64,000 nucleotides of DNA from Sitta carolinensis (Eukaryota; Chordata; Aves; Passeriformes; Sittidae), in contig JAVUNC010000004.1 in NCBI GenBank assembly GCA_032173965.1, forward strand, positions 61,481,501 through 61,545,500, given 5' to 3'. The notes beneath the pieces are model-generated. The model did not search any database, was not told the origin of the DNA, and saw nothing but the letters and a program-made list of their open reading frames with translations. A program made the position numbers and the translations under genes. Shown piece by piece: positions 23,622 through 34,628 of the stretch. Each line of letters opens with the position of its first letter. Position 1 is the stretch's first letter.

Positions 23622-26600
23622 CATTTTGAGATATCTTCTTTACTCTGTTTTCAAGTTGTCACATCTCACTGTTAAGAGTGGTCTGCCCCTCTGCTCTCTC
23701 CAGCCCATACATGAAATTCGCTACGCATGAAGCACTGGAGGTTTCTTTGAATTGGAAGATGATGCAAAAGAGTTGCCTATTTGAGATGAACACTAAATGA
23801 AAAGCTATCACGGCTAATGGGAATATAAATAGGTAAGCTTTTAGAAAATTAAGTCGCTTAATAGTTCAGGTTATATATAACTCAGAAGTTGCTAAATCAT
23901 GCCATGCTTTTGGCAGGCTCTTACTTCAGTTGTTCCTATAAAAAATGGGGCAGGGTGAGGGGGAGAACTGAATCCAGTATACAAAAACTGTAGGAGGTAA
24001 TACTTTGTATTTAAAGAGAAATAACCAGTGCTTGGTAACATGTTCCACTTGTCAGCAAGGCAAAATATTTTTTTCCAAGTGCCTAGAAGTGTTTCAAAAA
24101 CTTAATCGGGTTGTGATGTTAAAGGGGACAAGCAAAGAGGACCTGACTATAGAACTTACAAGCTTTATTTATCTCACAGGAGAAGTGCACATAATCCCTT
24201 GCCTGAGTTTTGAGTCAGCAGTGTAGATTTTCCTATTCAGCTAGTCAATTAGCTATGAAAAAAAAAATGAGTAAAAGTAATCAAATTTTATTTAAAAACA
24301 TTTTCCCAGGATTCATGGGCTTTAAAAAAATGTTCCCATGAAAGGGCATAATTTCAGAAAATTCTGCCTTTTTCATTTTTCACCCTCTTCCAAGGTCAAG
24401 TGATGACATGTTATTATCAAGTTGTTGATTCACACAGCATGTTAGTTCTGCATCTGGAAATACTTTATGTGGAGAAAATTACTTTTTTTTTTTTTTTTTA
24501 AGTGAATCTCGAGATAGCAGAAAAATATTTTTCCTTCAGGAAATACAGCCATTTGTTCATTACCAGGCAAACAGGACTCCCCTTCCTTTGGGCCCTCTGC
24601 CAGAGTTATTTACACACAGGCTTGTTCAAGCTAACCACCTTGGCTTCGTGCTCCTTCACACCATTTGATACTGTATGAGATTGGAGCTGTTGTGGATAAA
24701 GAAGTGCTTCACTGTGACTCCTTTGTGTTCTGTGGAGGAGTCATAGGCACACTCCCCTATGAGGAAAGATTACCCTTGTTTACGTAGGAGAGTAGACAAA
24801 CAAGATACAGCAGCCTGGATTCAAGGAACACATAGGAAGAGGTGTTGAGAGGGTGAACTGGCAGTATCTTTTTTCTCATAGGATATGATGGCACTTGAGC
24901 AAAAGGAAAGCAATGAACAAATGAGAAAGTGGAATGCTGTGGCTGGAAATACATTTTATGCTATTAAATGATTACATGATATGTGAAACTTATAGCTGCT
25001 AGTTATCTCTGAGAAGAATTTGAGATGGTCAGTAGAAGGTAGGTATCTCTTAAAATAAAAAATCGGTTACCTGAATTAGTACTGTTATTCAAATGGGTTT
25101 TGTGATGTATTTGACATCCAAAGTAAAGTCAAAGGCAAGTGCAGCCCTTTTAGTACTCTTGCCAACTCTTCTGATCCATCTTGGTCTCCCTTCTCACCCT
25201 CCTTGCTGGCCCCAGAACCATTGGGTGAGCCCTCTCAGGCTCTCAGTGCGTCCCTGAGAGGGACTGGTGGCTGGGACCCTCACCCTCTCAGGCCGTTCAT
25301 TGCCCAGCATCCAGCTCAAGGCCCTGCTCTCTCTGATGAGGGGAGAAAGAGCAGGTCTTCCAAAGAGGAGAGTAGAAGAGGGAGCATACCCACCTCTTCC
25401 AGCACTGGAAAGCCAGCTCTGAGTATCTTGTGTATTTTTCTACTAAGCACAAAGAGCACTGAGTGTAATGAGGGCATTAGAAGAGGGAATGGTGTGGGCA
25501 AGGGCAGCAAGAGACATTGCAGTCCAGGCAGTCAGAAAAATGAGAGAAGGAACATGGGAGGAAACTCCTTTATAAATAAGGACAATGTGTTTTAAACATC
25601 ATTCATAGGAAACTACTTGTATTTGTTTATTTATGAGGAAAGTCATTCACAGGCAGTTTCCCATAGATTTTCTAACTGAATTAAACCTTAAGAGAGAGGA
25701 TCTAAACAGCAAAATAATACCATGAATTTTATTTTGCACTCCTACCCTCTGATACTTTCAGAAAGTTGGATACATTTGGTCTCTTTTGCTTTACACTGTC
25801 CACAGTGAAATCAGCGGATAGGTATCAATGCCTTATATAAAGGAATTGTCTCTTTTGCTGCAGTTCTATCTGTAACAATTTTGTGAAGAATAGTAATGAG
25901 CTTGTGGGTACGGGTTTGGGGACCAAGTAATTTTTTCTTAAGAAAGGATGAATTGCTTTAAAATCATTAGCTATTTTAGGAATGGTCGTTTAACATTTCA
26001 ATTCAACTGCACTATTATAGAAAAATTATGTAATGCTTTCTATTATCTACTTTGAGAGCAGCACAGTTTACAGAACTGATGGATTCTGTGTTTTCTGAGA
26101 TCAAACCAAATTTTCAGAATAATTTATAGCGTTTAATAATCTGTGAACATCATTGCTGAATATTGTTACTGTATGTTGTGTTTGCTGTGAGCTGCAGCTG
26201 TGATGGCCAAGGTGCTTTCCAAGCACAGCAAGCATGACTTCTTTTTTGATGAATCTGCAAAATCTATATTTAAATAACAGCTGTAAATCTTACATCTGAG
26301 AGCTCCCTTAGTTCTCTTCTTCGTTAGAGTGATAGTTTTATTAAATGCTGGGTGTAAACATAAAAACATCTAGAGGGAAATGATAGGATGGTACGATGCA
26401 AGGACATTGTTACTATGTTGTTGCCATGAGAGGGAGAGAAAGTGATTCAGATGTCTGATGCCTCTCTAGAGTCACTGGCAGGAGTTTGGGAGGAAAACTA
26501 CCCTGGTGTCCCAGCTGGAGTCCCGCTGCGGGACAGTGCTCTGCCTCATGCTCCCCGGGGGAGGGGAAAGGGGCATCGGTTGGGGATGAAGGCCAGTCTG

Positions 26601-28129
26601 TACTCAGTTACACCCACTCCCCTACAACTGTGCACAAAGGGGGAGAGGGCTGAAGGAACCCTGCGAAGACCTCCTTGCCTCTTTGGCTGAGCAGGTCTCC
26701 TCCAAGCTAAGGACCCTTGCAGCTGGAGGTTGTGCAGCTTTTCAAAACCTGCACTGGGGCTTGAGCCAAACAAATGTTGTACAACGGTGAGGGTCTCAGC
26801 ACAGGTGTAGCTTCAGTCTCTCCCCTGGGAATACCAAAGTGCTGAAGAGTTGTAGCTCCAGCACATACCTTGTAAAGCCATAGTGAGGGAAGTGGCTGTG
26901 CCTCAGGTGAAACACTAATTGAATGTATTAGAGAGAGAATACTAAGACAATGTGGGAAAGCACACAGAGTATAACTTCTTGAGGTAACCAAAGTAATTGG
27001 AAAAAAGACCTTTATTTTGAAAGGCATTATGGAGAAACATTTTTTTTTTACTTTGAGACTGACTGTAAATAAACTGTGTTGAACACTGAACCTTGTTGCA
27101 GTACCTTCTGTGGCTGGTCTCTGTGACAGTAAAAATGAACTTTTTGAAGTCTTGCAAGAGGGAGGAGAGAGGATGACAATGCTGGGCATACACAAAGAAG
27201 TCAAAGATGCTGGTCAAGAGTCTGCAGCCTCCCAGAGGGGAAGATACTGGCAGCCATCATTTGGGGGCAGAGATAAACGCTGCTGTGGTAGAAAACAGCA
27301 GGATGGGAAAACCTCAATTTGAAACAAATCCTAAGCACTCTCATTTCCCATTGACTTATTCTGACATGACATCAAATAAAGATCACAAGCCCAAAGTCAA
27401 TATGTTTGCTCAGACAGAATAATTCCAGTCAAACAATACTCAGTGTCAGGAATGACTGTATCACTTACACCAAAATCAGGAAAACAGACAGACATGCTCA
27501 TGGACTTAACAAGGAGCAAAACCCTCTTTGTTCAGCCCTCTCAGTATTGAACATATTTGTAGGAGCAAGTCTTTTTTGTAAAAGAACTTATAATTTATCA
27601 TGAAATTATGGTCACACGATCTTGTGTCTATATAACTTGAGTGAAATCCCAAGAAATCCCAAGACTCTCCTGTACCTCCTGGATTGAGCAAAATGAAGCA
27701 CTAGGAACCTGACTCGGAGATCACCAAAATTAACAGCAGCCAAGAACCGCTAGCATGAGAAGACTTTTATTACTAGATTCCATGTCCTTCTATGTGCCTG
27801 TATTGCCAACTCTTAGCACTGAATTGTTATTAGTCCCTAAAAGATGCAGGAACAACTTAAAATTCTTAGCTACTCAAATTATGAAATAATGGTTTTATTT
27901 ACCCTGGCATCTGCCATAAGAACTACTGCTTTCAGGATTTATGTACAAACTTTTTCATCCATGAGGTTGATTTTTTTCCTGATTTCAGTCAAATGAATAA
28001 TCTCAGATGCCAGTATGACTTTCGATGTCACCGTGACGGTGCTGCGAGTTGGCATCGCTTCGAATCAACTTCCAGTAGCCTGTAAACGCGGCTGAATGGA
28101 TTCCCCAAAAGAAAATTTTCTCTCAAGAG
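23622..28129. other. Intergenic DNA upstream of the second CpG island
   Basis: No gene recognised. It contains a run of 17 T at 24483-24499 and somewhat more G/C-rich patches at about 25.2-25.5 kb and 26.5-26.8 kb that lack CpG-island density. A small direct repeat GAAATCCCAA is present twice at about 27642-27662. Confidence 0.65.
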
Positions 28130-29354
28130 TATAGTGGAGACCTGCTGTCAAAAACCCAGCGGGCGCCGGTGCCACGGCAAAGCCAAACCAGGCGAGGCCA
28201 GGCAAGGGACCCCCGCGCTGCCGGAGCGGCCGGGAGAGGGAACCAGCCGGTTGAGCTTCACTCTCCGAGCAGCCGTGGCAAATCTCAGGAATACCAACGC
28301 TGTTCCCAGGAATCGCGCTCAGACTTAACTAACTCGAAATATAGCGTGAGCGGCAGGACCGGCGCGTGTGTCGGTGCGGGACCAGGGCCGGGTCCTGCTT
28401 CGGCGAAGGTTCGGAAAACCCGTGGTGGGTTCCCGACCACCGCGGAAGGGCGGTGGGAAGTCTCAAGGAAGCACGAGCACCGTCTCGCCCGGCCGGGAGG
28501 GTATTCCCCCTGCAGCGCCTCTCAGCCCCGGGGCCAGGGGCTGCTGCGGGAGAGCGGCCCCGCCGCCGGCCGAACCCCGCCCGCCCCGCGGCCCCGGGAG
28601 CGGCGGCGGGAGGATGCGAGCCCCGTTACCCGGCGCGGCGGCCGCCCGCGGCCCCCGGCCGCCCTCTCGGCGGCGCGGGCCGCTCCCGGGGCCGGCGCTT
28701 CGCTCCGCTCGGCCGCGGCGCTGGCGGCGAGCGGGTGTTGCAATAAATGCGTATGTCTGCAGCACAGCCCGGGGCGGCGCGGCGGGCTCCCTGCCCTCCG
28801 GGGCGGCGGCGAGCCCCATCGGGCCGGCCTGATGCGCGCCCCCTCCTCCGGGGCCACGTGCTGAGGGTGTGAGCGAGGGCCGGGGTGGTCCCCGCCCGGG
28901 GGACACACGGGTTCGGCAGTGAAGCCGCGGTCGGCGGCCGGCACGGGGAGCCCCGGCGGTGTATTGTTCTCCCTGACAGATAACGTGATCTCGGCCAGGC
29001 GAGAGCGAGGGGGCGGAGGGGCCGGGGGAGGGAGAGAAAGGAAGCGGAGGGAGGGGAGGGGGCAGGAGGATCCCGCGTCCTCGGAGGAAATTCTCAGGCT
29101 GGGAGGACGCGCGGCTTGCGCACGGCAAGCCGGGACTGGCTCTCCTGGGAGTTCCCTCGGCGGGGAGGGGGAGGGGAGCGGCGATCTCCGCCGGCGGGGA
29201 GAGGCCGTGGCTTCGCCCTGCGAGGCCCTGCCTCCTCGGTGCGCGCCCTCCCCGCCGCGGAGCTCCCGCGGCTGCCGCCCCGCACGGCTCCCAGGGCGGG
29301 CAGCGCCCAGCACCGCGCCCGGGAGCGCTCCCGCCGCCGCGCGGGGGGACCCGG

Positions 29355-29362
29355 TGACGTCA
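29355..29362. promoter_or_regulatory. Consensus CRE (TGACGTCA)
   Basis: A perfect palindromic cAMP-response element inside the CpG island, about 330 bp upstream of the inferred transcription start. Established role of the motif is binding of CREB/ATF factors. Use in this gene is inferred. Confidence 0.65.
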
Positions 29363-29657
29363 CGGGCGGCGCGCTCCCCGCGCTCGCTCCGCGCTCGCCG
29401 CCCTGTAACTTCTGTTCTGGGAAGTGGTGCCAGGAATAGCCCGGCGGAGCCGCCTGCAGCGCGGAGCGCTCCCTCCCGCCGCGGCCAGGGCGGGCTGCGG
29501 CTCCCGGGCCTCCGCCTCTCCCCCGTGCAACACCAGCCCCTCCGCCACTGTCAGGGAGATGGTGATGAGCCTTTCCAAAAAGAGGGAGAGGAATGACCTG
29601 CCTTAAGATAAACGCGTGAAGCGGGCGCCCCTTGGCCGCTGGAATATCTCTGTCTGT

Positions 29658-29671
29658 CTTTATATATAAAG
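29658..29671 (+). promoter_or_regulatory. HIVEP2: TATA box overlapping a MEF2-type palindrome
   Basis: The 14 bases CTTTATATATAAAG are a perfect palindrome. The inner ten (29660-29669) fit the MEF2 consensus YTAWWWWTAR, and TATATAAA fits a TATA box. It lies about 30 bp upstream of the start of the inferred exon. Because it is symmetric, orientation is set by the downstream exon and donor, not by the box itself. Confidence 0.65.
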
Positions 29672-29690
29672 AAGCACCGCGAGCCGCCTC

Positions 29691-29814
29691 ACTCCGGGCG
29701 AGCCCTTAGCAAAGGAGCAACACGAGCGCCCGGCGGGATCAGCAGCAGCAGCGGCAACAACAACAACAAGGGCACCGGGAGGGCTTCCCTCCTTCCTCCT
29801 CGGTGATTTCCCAG
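29691..29814 (+). other. HIVEP2: Inferred HIVEP2 untranslated exon 1
   Basis: The exon start is placed about 30 bp downstream of the TATA box. The end is set by the donor CCCAG|GTGAGC at 29814/29815, a good vertebrate 5' splice site. The exon contains no ATG, as expected for a 5' UTR exon, and carries a short AGC tract followed by an AAC tract at about 29740-29769. HIVEP2 (Schnurri-2, MBP-2) encodes a very large C2H2 zinc-finger transcription factor that binds NF-kappaB-like sites and acts in brain and immune cells. Its first exons are non-coding and its coding exons are far downstream. None of the zinc-finger coding sequence lies in this window. The gene name is inferred from its position head-to-head with AIG1. 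A divergent or plus-strand lncRNA using the same promoter is an alternative. The exact start is uncertain. Confidence 0.55.
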
Positions 29815-30645
29815 GTGAGCAGCACCGGCTGCTGCACGCAGCCCCCTCCTCCCTGCCCGCCGCTCGTCCCCTGTCACCGGCACCAGCTGACAGCCGCGGC
29901 GGGGCTCGGGGCGCCGCGGGGCTGGGGTCGGGCCGCGGCAGGCAGGGCGCTCAGCGGAGCGGGGGGGTCTGTGGCCGGCGCTCCGAGTGCCGCCCGGGGC
30001 TGCGGGGGTAAATGGAGGGCAAGGCGGCGGGAGGGCGCCGGCGGGGGAAGCCGGCGGGGCTGTAAAACCGCCGGACCGGTAAGTCACCTCTGTGGCGGCG
30101 GCTCCGGGCGCTGGCAGGCACCGGCACCGTCCCCGGGGCACCGCAGCCGGCGGCCCTTCCCGCTGAGCCGGCGCAGGAGGGGGACACGGCGGGGACAGGC
30201 CTTTGTCGGTGACACGCCGTTAGGAAATGTGGGGAATACCCGGCTTGTAAGTGTATGCAGATGAGGAGAAGGCTGCCTTGCGTAATCCCTCCTGCGGCGG
30301 GGAATGGGCATGGTCACCGCCGGGGAGAGGCGCCCGCGGGGGGGCCGATCCGACGGGGCTCTCATCGCGGCCTCCGGCGCCCCGGGCGCGGATGGGGGGG
30401 CGCCCCGGCAGGGGGGGCGCCCGGGGCCACCCGGCGCGGCGGAGGGCAGGGCGGGGGAGGGAGCGGAGGCGGGCAGGGTGGGCATGTGCCCCGGCTGCCA
30501 GCGCGTCCCCGCGGGGGTGCCGGACACGGGGGAGGTGCGTGTGTGTGCGGGGACACCCGGCACCGCGCCGGGGTGCGTGTGCGAGAGTGCGTGTGCGCGC
30601 TGTGCCGCGGTGACTGTTCCCTGAAGTGGGTGGGACGTTGGCCCG

Positions 30646-30654
30646 TTCCGGGAA
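30646..30654. promoter_or_regulatory. Candidate STAT/GAS motif (TTCCGGGAA)
   Basis: Matches the TTCCNGGAA form of the gamma-activated site. A single 9-bp match in G/C-rich DNA is weak evidence. Confidence 0.3.
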
Positions 30655-30797
30655 TGTTCCATGACGTGTAAACGCCACAGGAAGGGGGTTAACGAGGGGC
30701 TCGGCCGGGGCCGCCGCCGGGTCCCTCCCTTTCTCCCTCCCTCTGTCCCCCCGCCCGCCGGCGGGGCTGCCGCGGGGGCCGGCGGGGGCACGATCCC

Positions 30798-30841
30798 TTA
30801 TGTAATGCGGGGTACGTGTGCGGCCGGCGGGGATTATGTAA
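30798..30841. promoter_or_regulatory. Pair of PAR-bZIP/NFIL3-type sites (TTATGTAA x2)
   Basis: Two identical octamers at 30798-30805 and 30834-30841, 36 bp start to start, match the TTAYGTAA element bound by DBP/TEF/HLF and repressed by NFIL3. A related TTGCGTAA is at 30278-30285. These are A/T-containing islands in otherwise G/C-rich sequence. Confidence 0.45.
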
Positions 30842-31365
30842 GCGGCACGTCCGCGCCTGTCGCATAGGGTATCGCATAGGAGACACCACCGCACGCCGGC
30901 TCCGCGCCGGGAGGCGGGCAGGGGCGGCGAGCTGCTCCGCCGCGTCCCGCCGTGTCCCCGCCGTCGGGGTCAAGCGGCGCGGGGGAGGCGGGGGAAAGCC
31001 CCGGGTTATCCCGGGTCATGCCCCGCAGCCCGCCCCGACCTTCCTGCCGGGGGCTGGCGCGCCGCACGGCCTTCCCCTGCGAGGAAGCCCGAGGCGGAGG
31101 GGACGGAGGGCGGCGATGTCCGGGCTCTGGTGGTGGGTGTCCCCAAGAACGCCGTCCCGCGGGTGGGGAAGCCGGCGGGAGGCCCCGCCGCCCCAGCGCG
31201 CCTGGCCCGGGGTCCCGGCCGGCCGCCAGCCAGCACGTCTTGTCTCCGTGGGCAGGCGGCCGGGGCTCGCCCCGGGACAACGATAAACCTCCTCAGAGCT
31301 TAATTTCCCGGAAAAGGGTTCTGTTTTTTCTGTTTTTCTTATTAGTTGGCACTAATAGTCAAACT

Positions 31366-31368
<3 letters not shown>

Positions 31369-31405
<37 letters not shown>
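31369..31405. repeat. Poly-T tract (37 T)
   Basis: Uninterrupted 37-base thymine run about 80 bp beyond the CpG island, followed by more T/G-rich sequence to about 31500. Confidence 0.95.
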
Positions 31406-31406
<1 letters not shown>

Positions 31407-34024
31407 AGTTTGTGTTTTTGGGTTTTTTTTCATGTGATAATTGCAGAAATGAAACTTCTGCTGAAACACTAAAGAGTTGTTTTTTTTTTTTTTTGTTTTT
31501 TTAGGCAATAATTCTTAAAAGCCTTTTTAAACTAAAGTATTCGAAATACTGTTCAGTTTCAGCAGAACTATTTAGCTAAATATTTTCTCTTGTCTAATTT
31601 TAAAATGAAGCCTACTTTAATATTAAAATTGTCTGGGTTTGTACGTTATTAAATAATAGAGGGGGTACTAAACATTTTTTGCTAGCTTAGTCAAGGGTGT
31701 CACTTTTTCTTTATTTTTTTCTTCTAATGAATTTATACTGAGGATTATTACGAAAGAAGTAAACAAAGTGGTCAGGGTGGCAAAAGAGAAGCATTGCTGG
31801 CTCGGTCTGTGTTTCTCTGCTTGCCGGAGCTGCGGGTGCAGGCGTGTGTTCGTGCAGCTCCCAGCGCAAGGGGGCTCCGGTCATCATCATCATCAGGAGT
31901 TCTGGGGACACCGGCTAATTAGAGTAATTACTAGATTAAAGGAGCTACTGGTCTAACGAGGTACAAATTCAGTGGGCCCAGTTTTAAATTTTGTTGTTGT
32001 TGTGGATTACCACTGACTAGCAGAGGAGTTTGATCCTCAGGTTATCAGGACACTATGTGGAATCCTCCATATTTTGATAGTGAAGATGATATACAGACAC
32101 GCTAAAAAAGTGCATCTGTTTCTCAAAGATAGGAGAGTCTGCCTGTTAGATTTGCAGCACGTGGACATATTTAGATAGATGCAGTGTAACCTGCAGGTTA
32201 TATTTATTTACACTTAGATGTTAAATCTTTCACAATTCTTCCACTCAGGCGATATTTCTGAAACTTCAGGTATGGATTATATGAAACTTTCTTCGTGATT
32301 GTTTTGCTTTGTCTCATGTCACAAAAAAGTTAAGTGTTGCAGAATAGGCTGAGAGGGTTTTTTCATGTGAGTTTTAAGAAGTTACTGTTGTCGTCTGCAG
32401 ATGTATTTAAGATTATTGTGGTTTTCAGTTGTTCAAAGGCAGCAGCGATACATTACAAAGTCAGCGTGTCATTACTTCTGTTGATCGAACAATCTGCATT
32501 TTTAATCTTTTGTAGTCTGTTGTGTTGATGTATTTTCCAATGGCTGTTGGGCATGGCAATTCTATACATCCTGACTGAGGAGACTTCTTGAAACCTCACT
32601 GCTATGGATTAGAATAGAATCGAGCAGCACTTGTCCCAAAGCACAAATATAGAGGACTTTTAATTGTGTATCTAAGTCCAATTGTGTGGCAACAGTGCAG
32701 AATGCTTCTTTATAAAGGCAGATTATTAGATTCTCAAGTGACTAGATTGCCTCATATGTGAGATCTGTTTACAAACCTTCTTGTTACTATGAAGACAAAA
32801 CAGAGAGCCATATGCATTCATGTGGTCCTTGCTGAATAATGGTACATGTGTCTACTTGAGTCTTTGGCAGTATATCATGTTTAGTTTATGTGGTGGCACC
32901 CTACAAGGCTATTCTTTTTTGACTTTTAACTATTTCTAATACCGTTGGCTGTACACAGTTGTGTGAGCTAATTTATGACCCTGGTCTGCATGCTTGTAAC
33001 TAAGCCGGACATTTTTAAAGCAGGACATTTATTGTTGAGCGTTTTGCCGAACTTCTTTGCTTATTCATTTATTTAGGTGCTTTGAAAAAAAATAATAAAG
33101 GTGAATTGCATTTAAACAGAAATGAAAGTAATGAGTATCATATGAGTACCATATGTCCTTCTGCTCATCATTTTTTGTCAGCAGCAGGGTGGTTACTGTT
33201 ACTGCTTTTGTAATTTAACCATATTGGGTAAGGTAGTGGGAATATAGGAGCTGTGTGCCTGGAAGAAGTGGTTTACTTAGTGAAATACTGCAATACTTAC
33301 CCTAAGCGAAGAATGCTTGCTATTTAAGAGTATTCCTGTATACAAGTCATAGTAATGTATAAGTCACAGTAATGTGACTTGGATTATGAAATATGGCATG
33401 CTGTCTTTCAAATTTGAGTGTGGTGGGGTTTATAATAAGTTGTGGTTGGTTATATTGATAGTTGTCTACCTAGCTGTGTAAGTACAGCTCAGCAAGTACG
33501 ACTTGCTTGTAGTTGATTCTGCCGAAGGATTGCAGGTAAATTGCCAGAGCTGAGTACTGACTTCCTCTGTCTTAGGTCCCATCATGAATCAGGCCATGAG
33601 AAGTTGGTTCTTCATGTCAGTGGTCTTCACACAGGGTAAAGAGAAAATGTTTTTATCCATTTTACCTCAGACTGCCAGTATGTGGTTTTAAATTATTGGT
33701 CCTCCAAGCAGGAGGAATGCATAATTATTATTATGGGTTAAAGGCTTGAGGAAGAGTTAATTGTTAATACTTTTGGGAGGTGAACAGGAGCGTTGAGTGC
33801 AGAGGCTGCATACCTTTGTTATTTGAAAAAGGTCTGATAAGTTACAAGGAAACTGCTTTAAAAATTCTTTTTTTTTTAAAGAGGCAGGTTATTTTTCTCA
33901 AGATTTCTTAAACAGCGTCTCTGAAGTAGTGTGTTACAGATTAAATATTTTTTAAGTTATTTGGCTTTCTCCTGTAGCTTAACCATTTGTTGGAGGTTTT
34001 TTATTTTGGTTGGGCGGGTTGCGG

Positions 34025-34122
34025 GGTTTTTTTTATTTTTTTTTTGTTGTTTTTTTTTTTTTTGTTTTGTTTTTTTTTTAATTATTATTATTATTTTTAT
34101 TTTTATTTTTTTTTGTTTTTTG
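34025..34122. repeat. T-rich low-complexity tract
   Basis: Nearly pure T interrupted by single G or A, including a TTA sub-tract at 34080-34096. Confidence 0.9.
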
Positions 34123-34617
34123 TCCTTCAATAGAATATCTAGCAGTTGCTAAATAAAGTGAAGAAACAGCAAGGGGAAGTGTAAGCTAGATGGAAAATGG
34201 AGAATAGTATTTTTCACATAATCAGTCGGTAATCTGGGATGCTACATTTAAATAAAGGACAGAATTATGATAGACCGATGAAAGTTTCAATCTGGTTGTT
34301 CCATTCTGATAGGAAATAGCATCTTTTTATGGCCTTGTTTCTCTTTTGCATGCTTAAAAATTTTTATAAGACTTTGCAACGACTCCCCTTAATATTTCAG
34401 CAGGAAATATTCAAGAGCAGTTCATTGCGGCCATATTTTTCATTCTCAAGTGAAATTGGGAGTTGTGAAAATGCTGGTCTGACAGCCTGAGAGAAAAAAT
34501 CCACTGTAAATAGAAATATTAGAAGGTTTTCCATGACAACCAAGTTGCAAGCGCCTGTTTAGACTTTAAGAAATCATTAGGGAAATTAAAGAATGTGTTA
34601 ATGTCTGGAAACATCGT

Positions 34618-34628
34618 GGGGGGGGGGG
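34618..34628. repeat. Poly-G tract (11 G)
   Basis: Eleven consecutive G on the plus strand, in an otherwise A/T-rich intron. Confidence 0.95.

Larger units (their letters stand above)
28130..31290. promoter_or_regulatory. HIVEP2: Large CpG island, inferred HIVEP2 promoter
   Basis: About 3 kb of very high G/C and CpG density, sharply distinct from both flanks. It contains a TATA-type core promoter (29658-29671), a full CRE (29355-29362), an inferred first exon and several consensus 5' splice sites, all on the plus strand. Assignment to HIVEP2 rests on the head-to-head AIG1-HIVEP2 order known in human and on the non-coding nature of the first exon. The many long open frames here on both strands are expected in stop-poor G/C-rich DNA and are not annotated. 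Confidence 0.75.
29815..31290 (+). other. HIVEP2: Start of intron 1, CpG-island part, with extra donor sites
   Basis: This begins at the GTGAGC donor. Two further donors with GTAAGT occur on the same strand at 30079 (ACCG|GTAAGT) and 30247 (CTT|GTAAGTG), which could end alternative or extended first exons. Bzip-type motifs TTGCGTAA (30278-30285), TTATGTAA (30798-30805) and TTATGTAA (30834-30841), and a STAT-type TTCCGGGAA (30646-30654), are present. Confidence 0.5.

Noticed and set aside
28169..31407. Many long open frames on both strands in the second CpG island
   Set aside because: Stop codons are rare in G/C-rich DNA. The frames overlap each other on both strands, are Pro/Arg/Gly/Ala-rich low complexity, and show no known domain.
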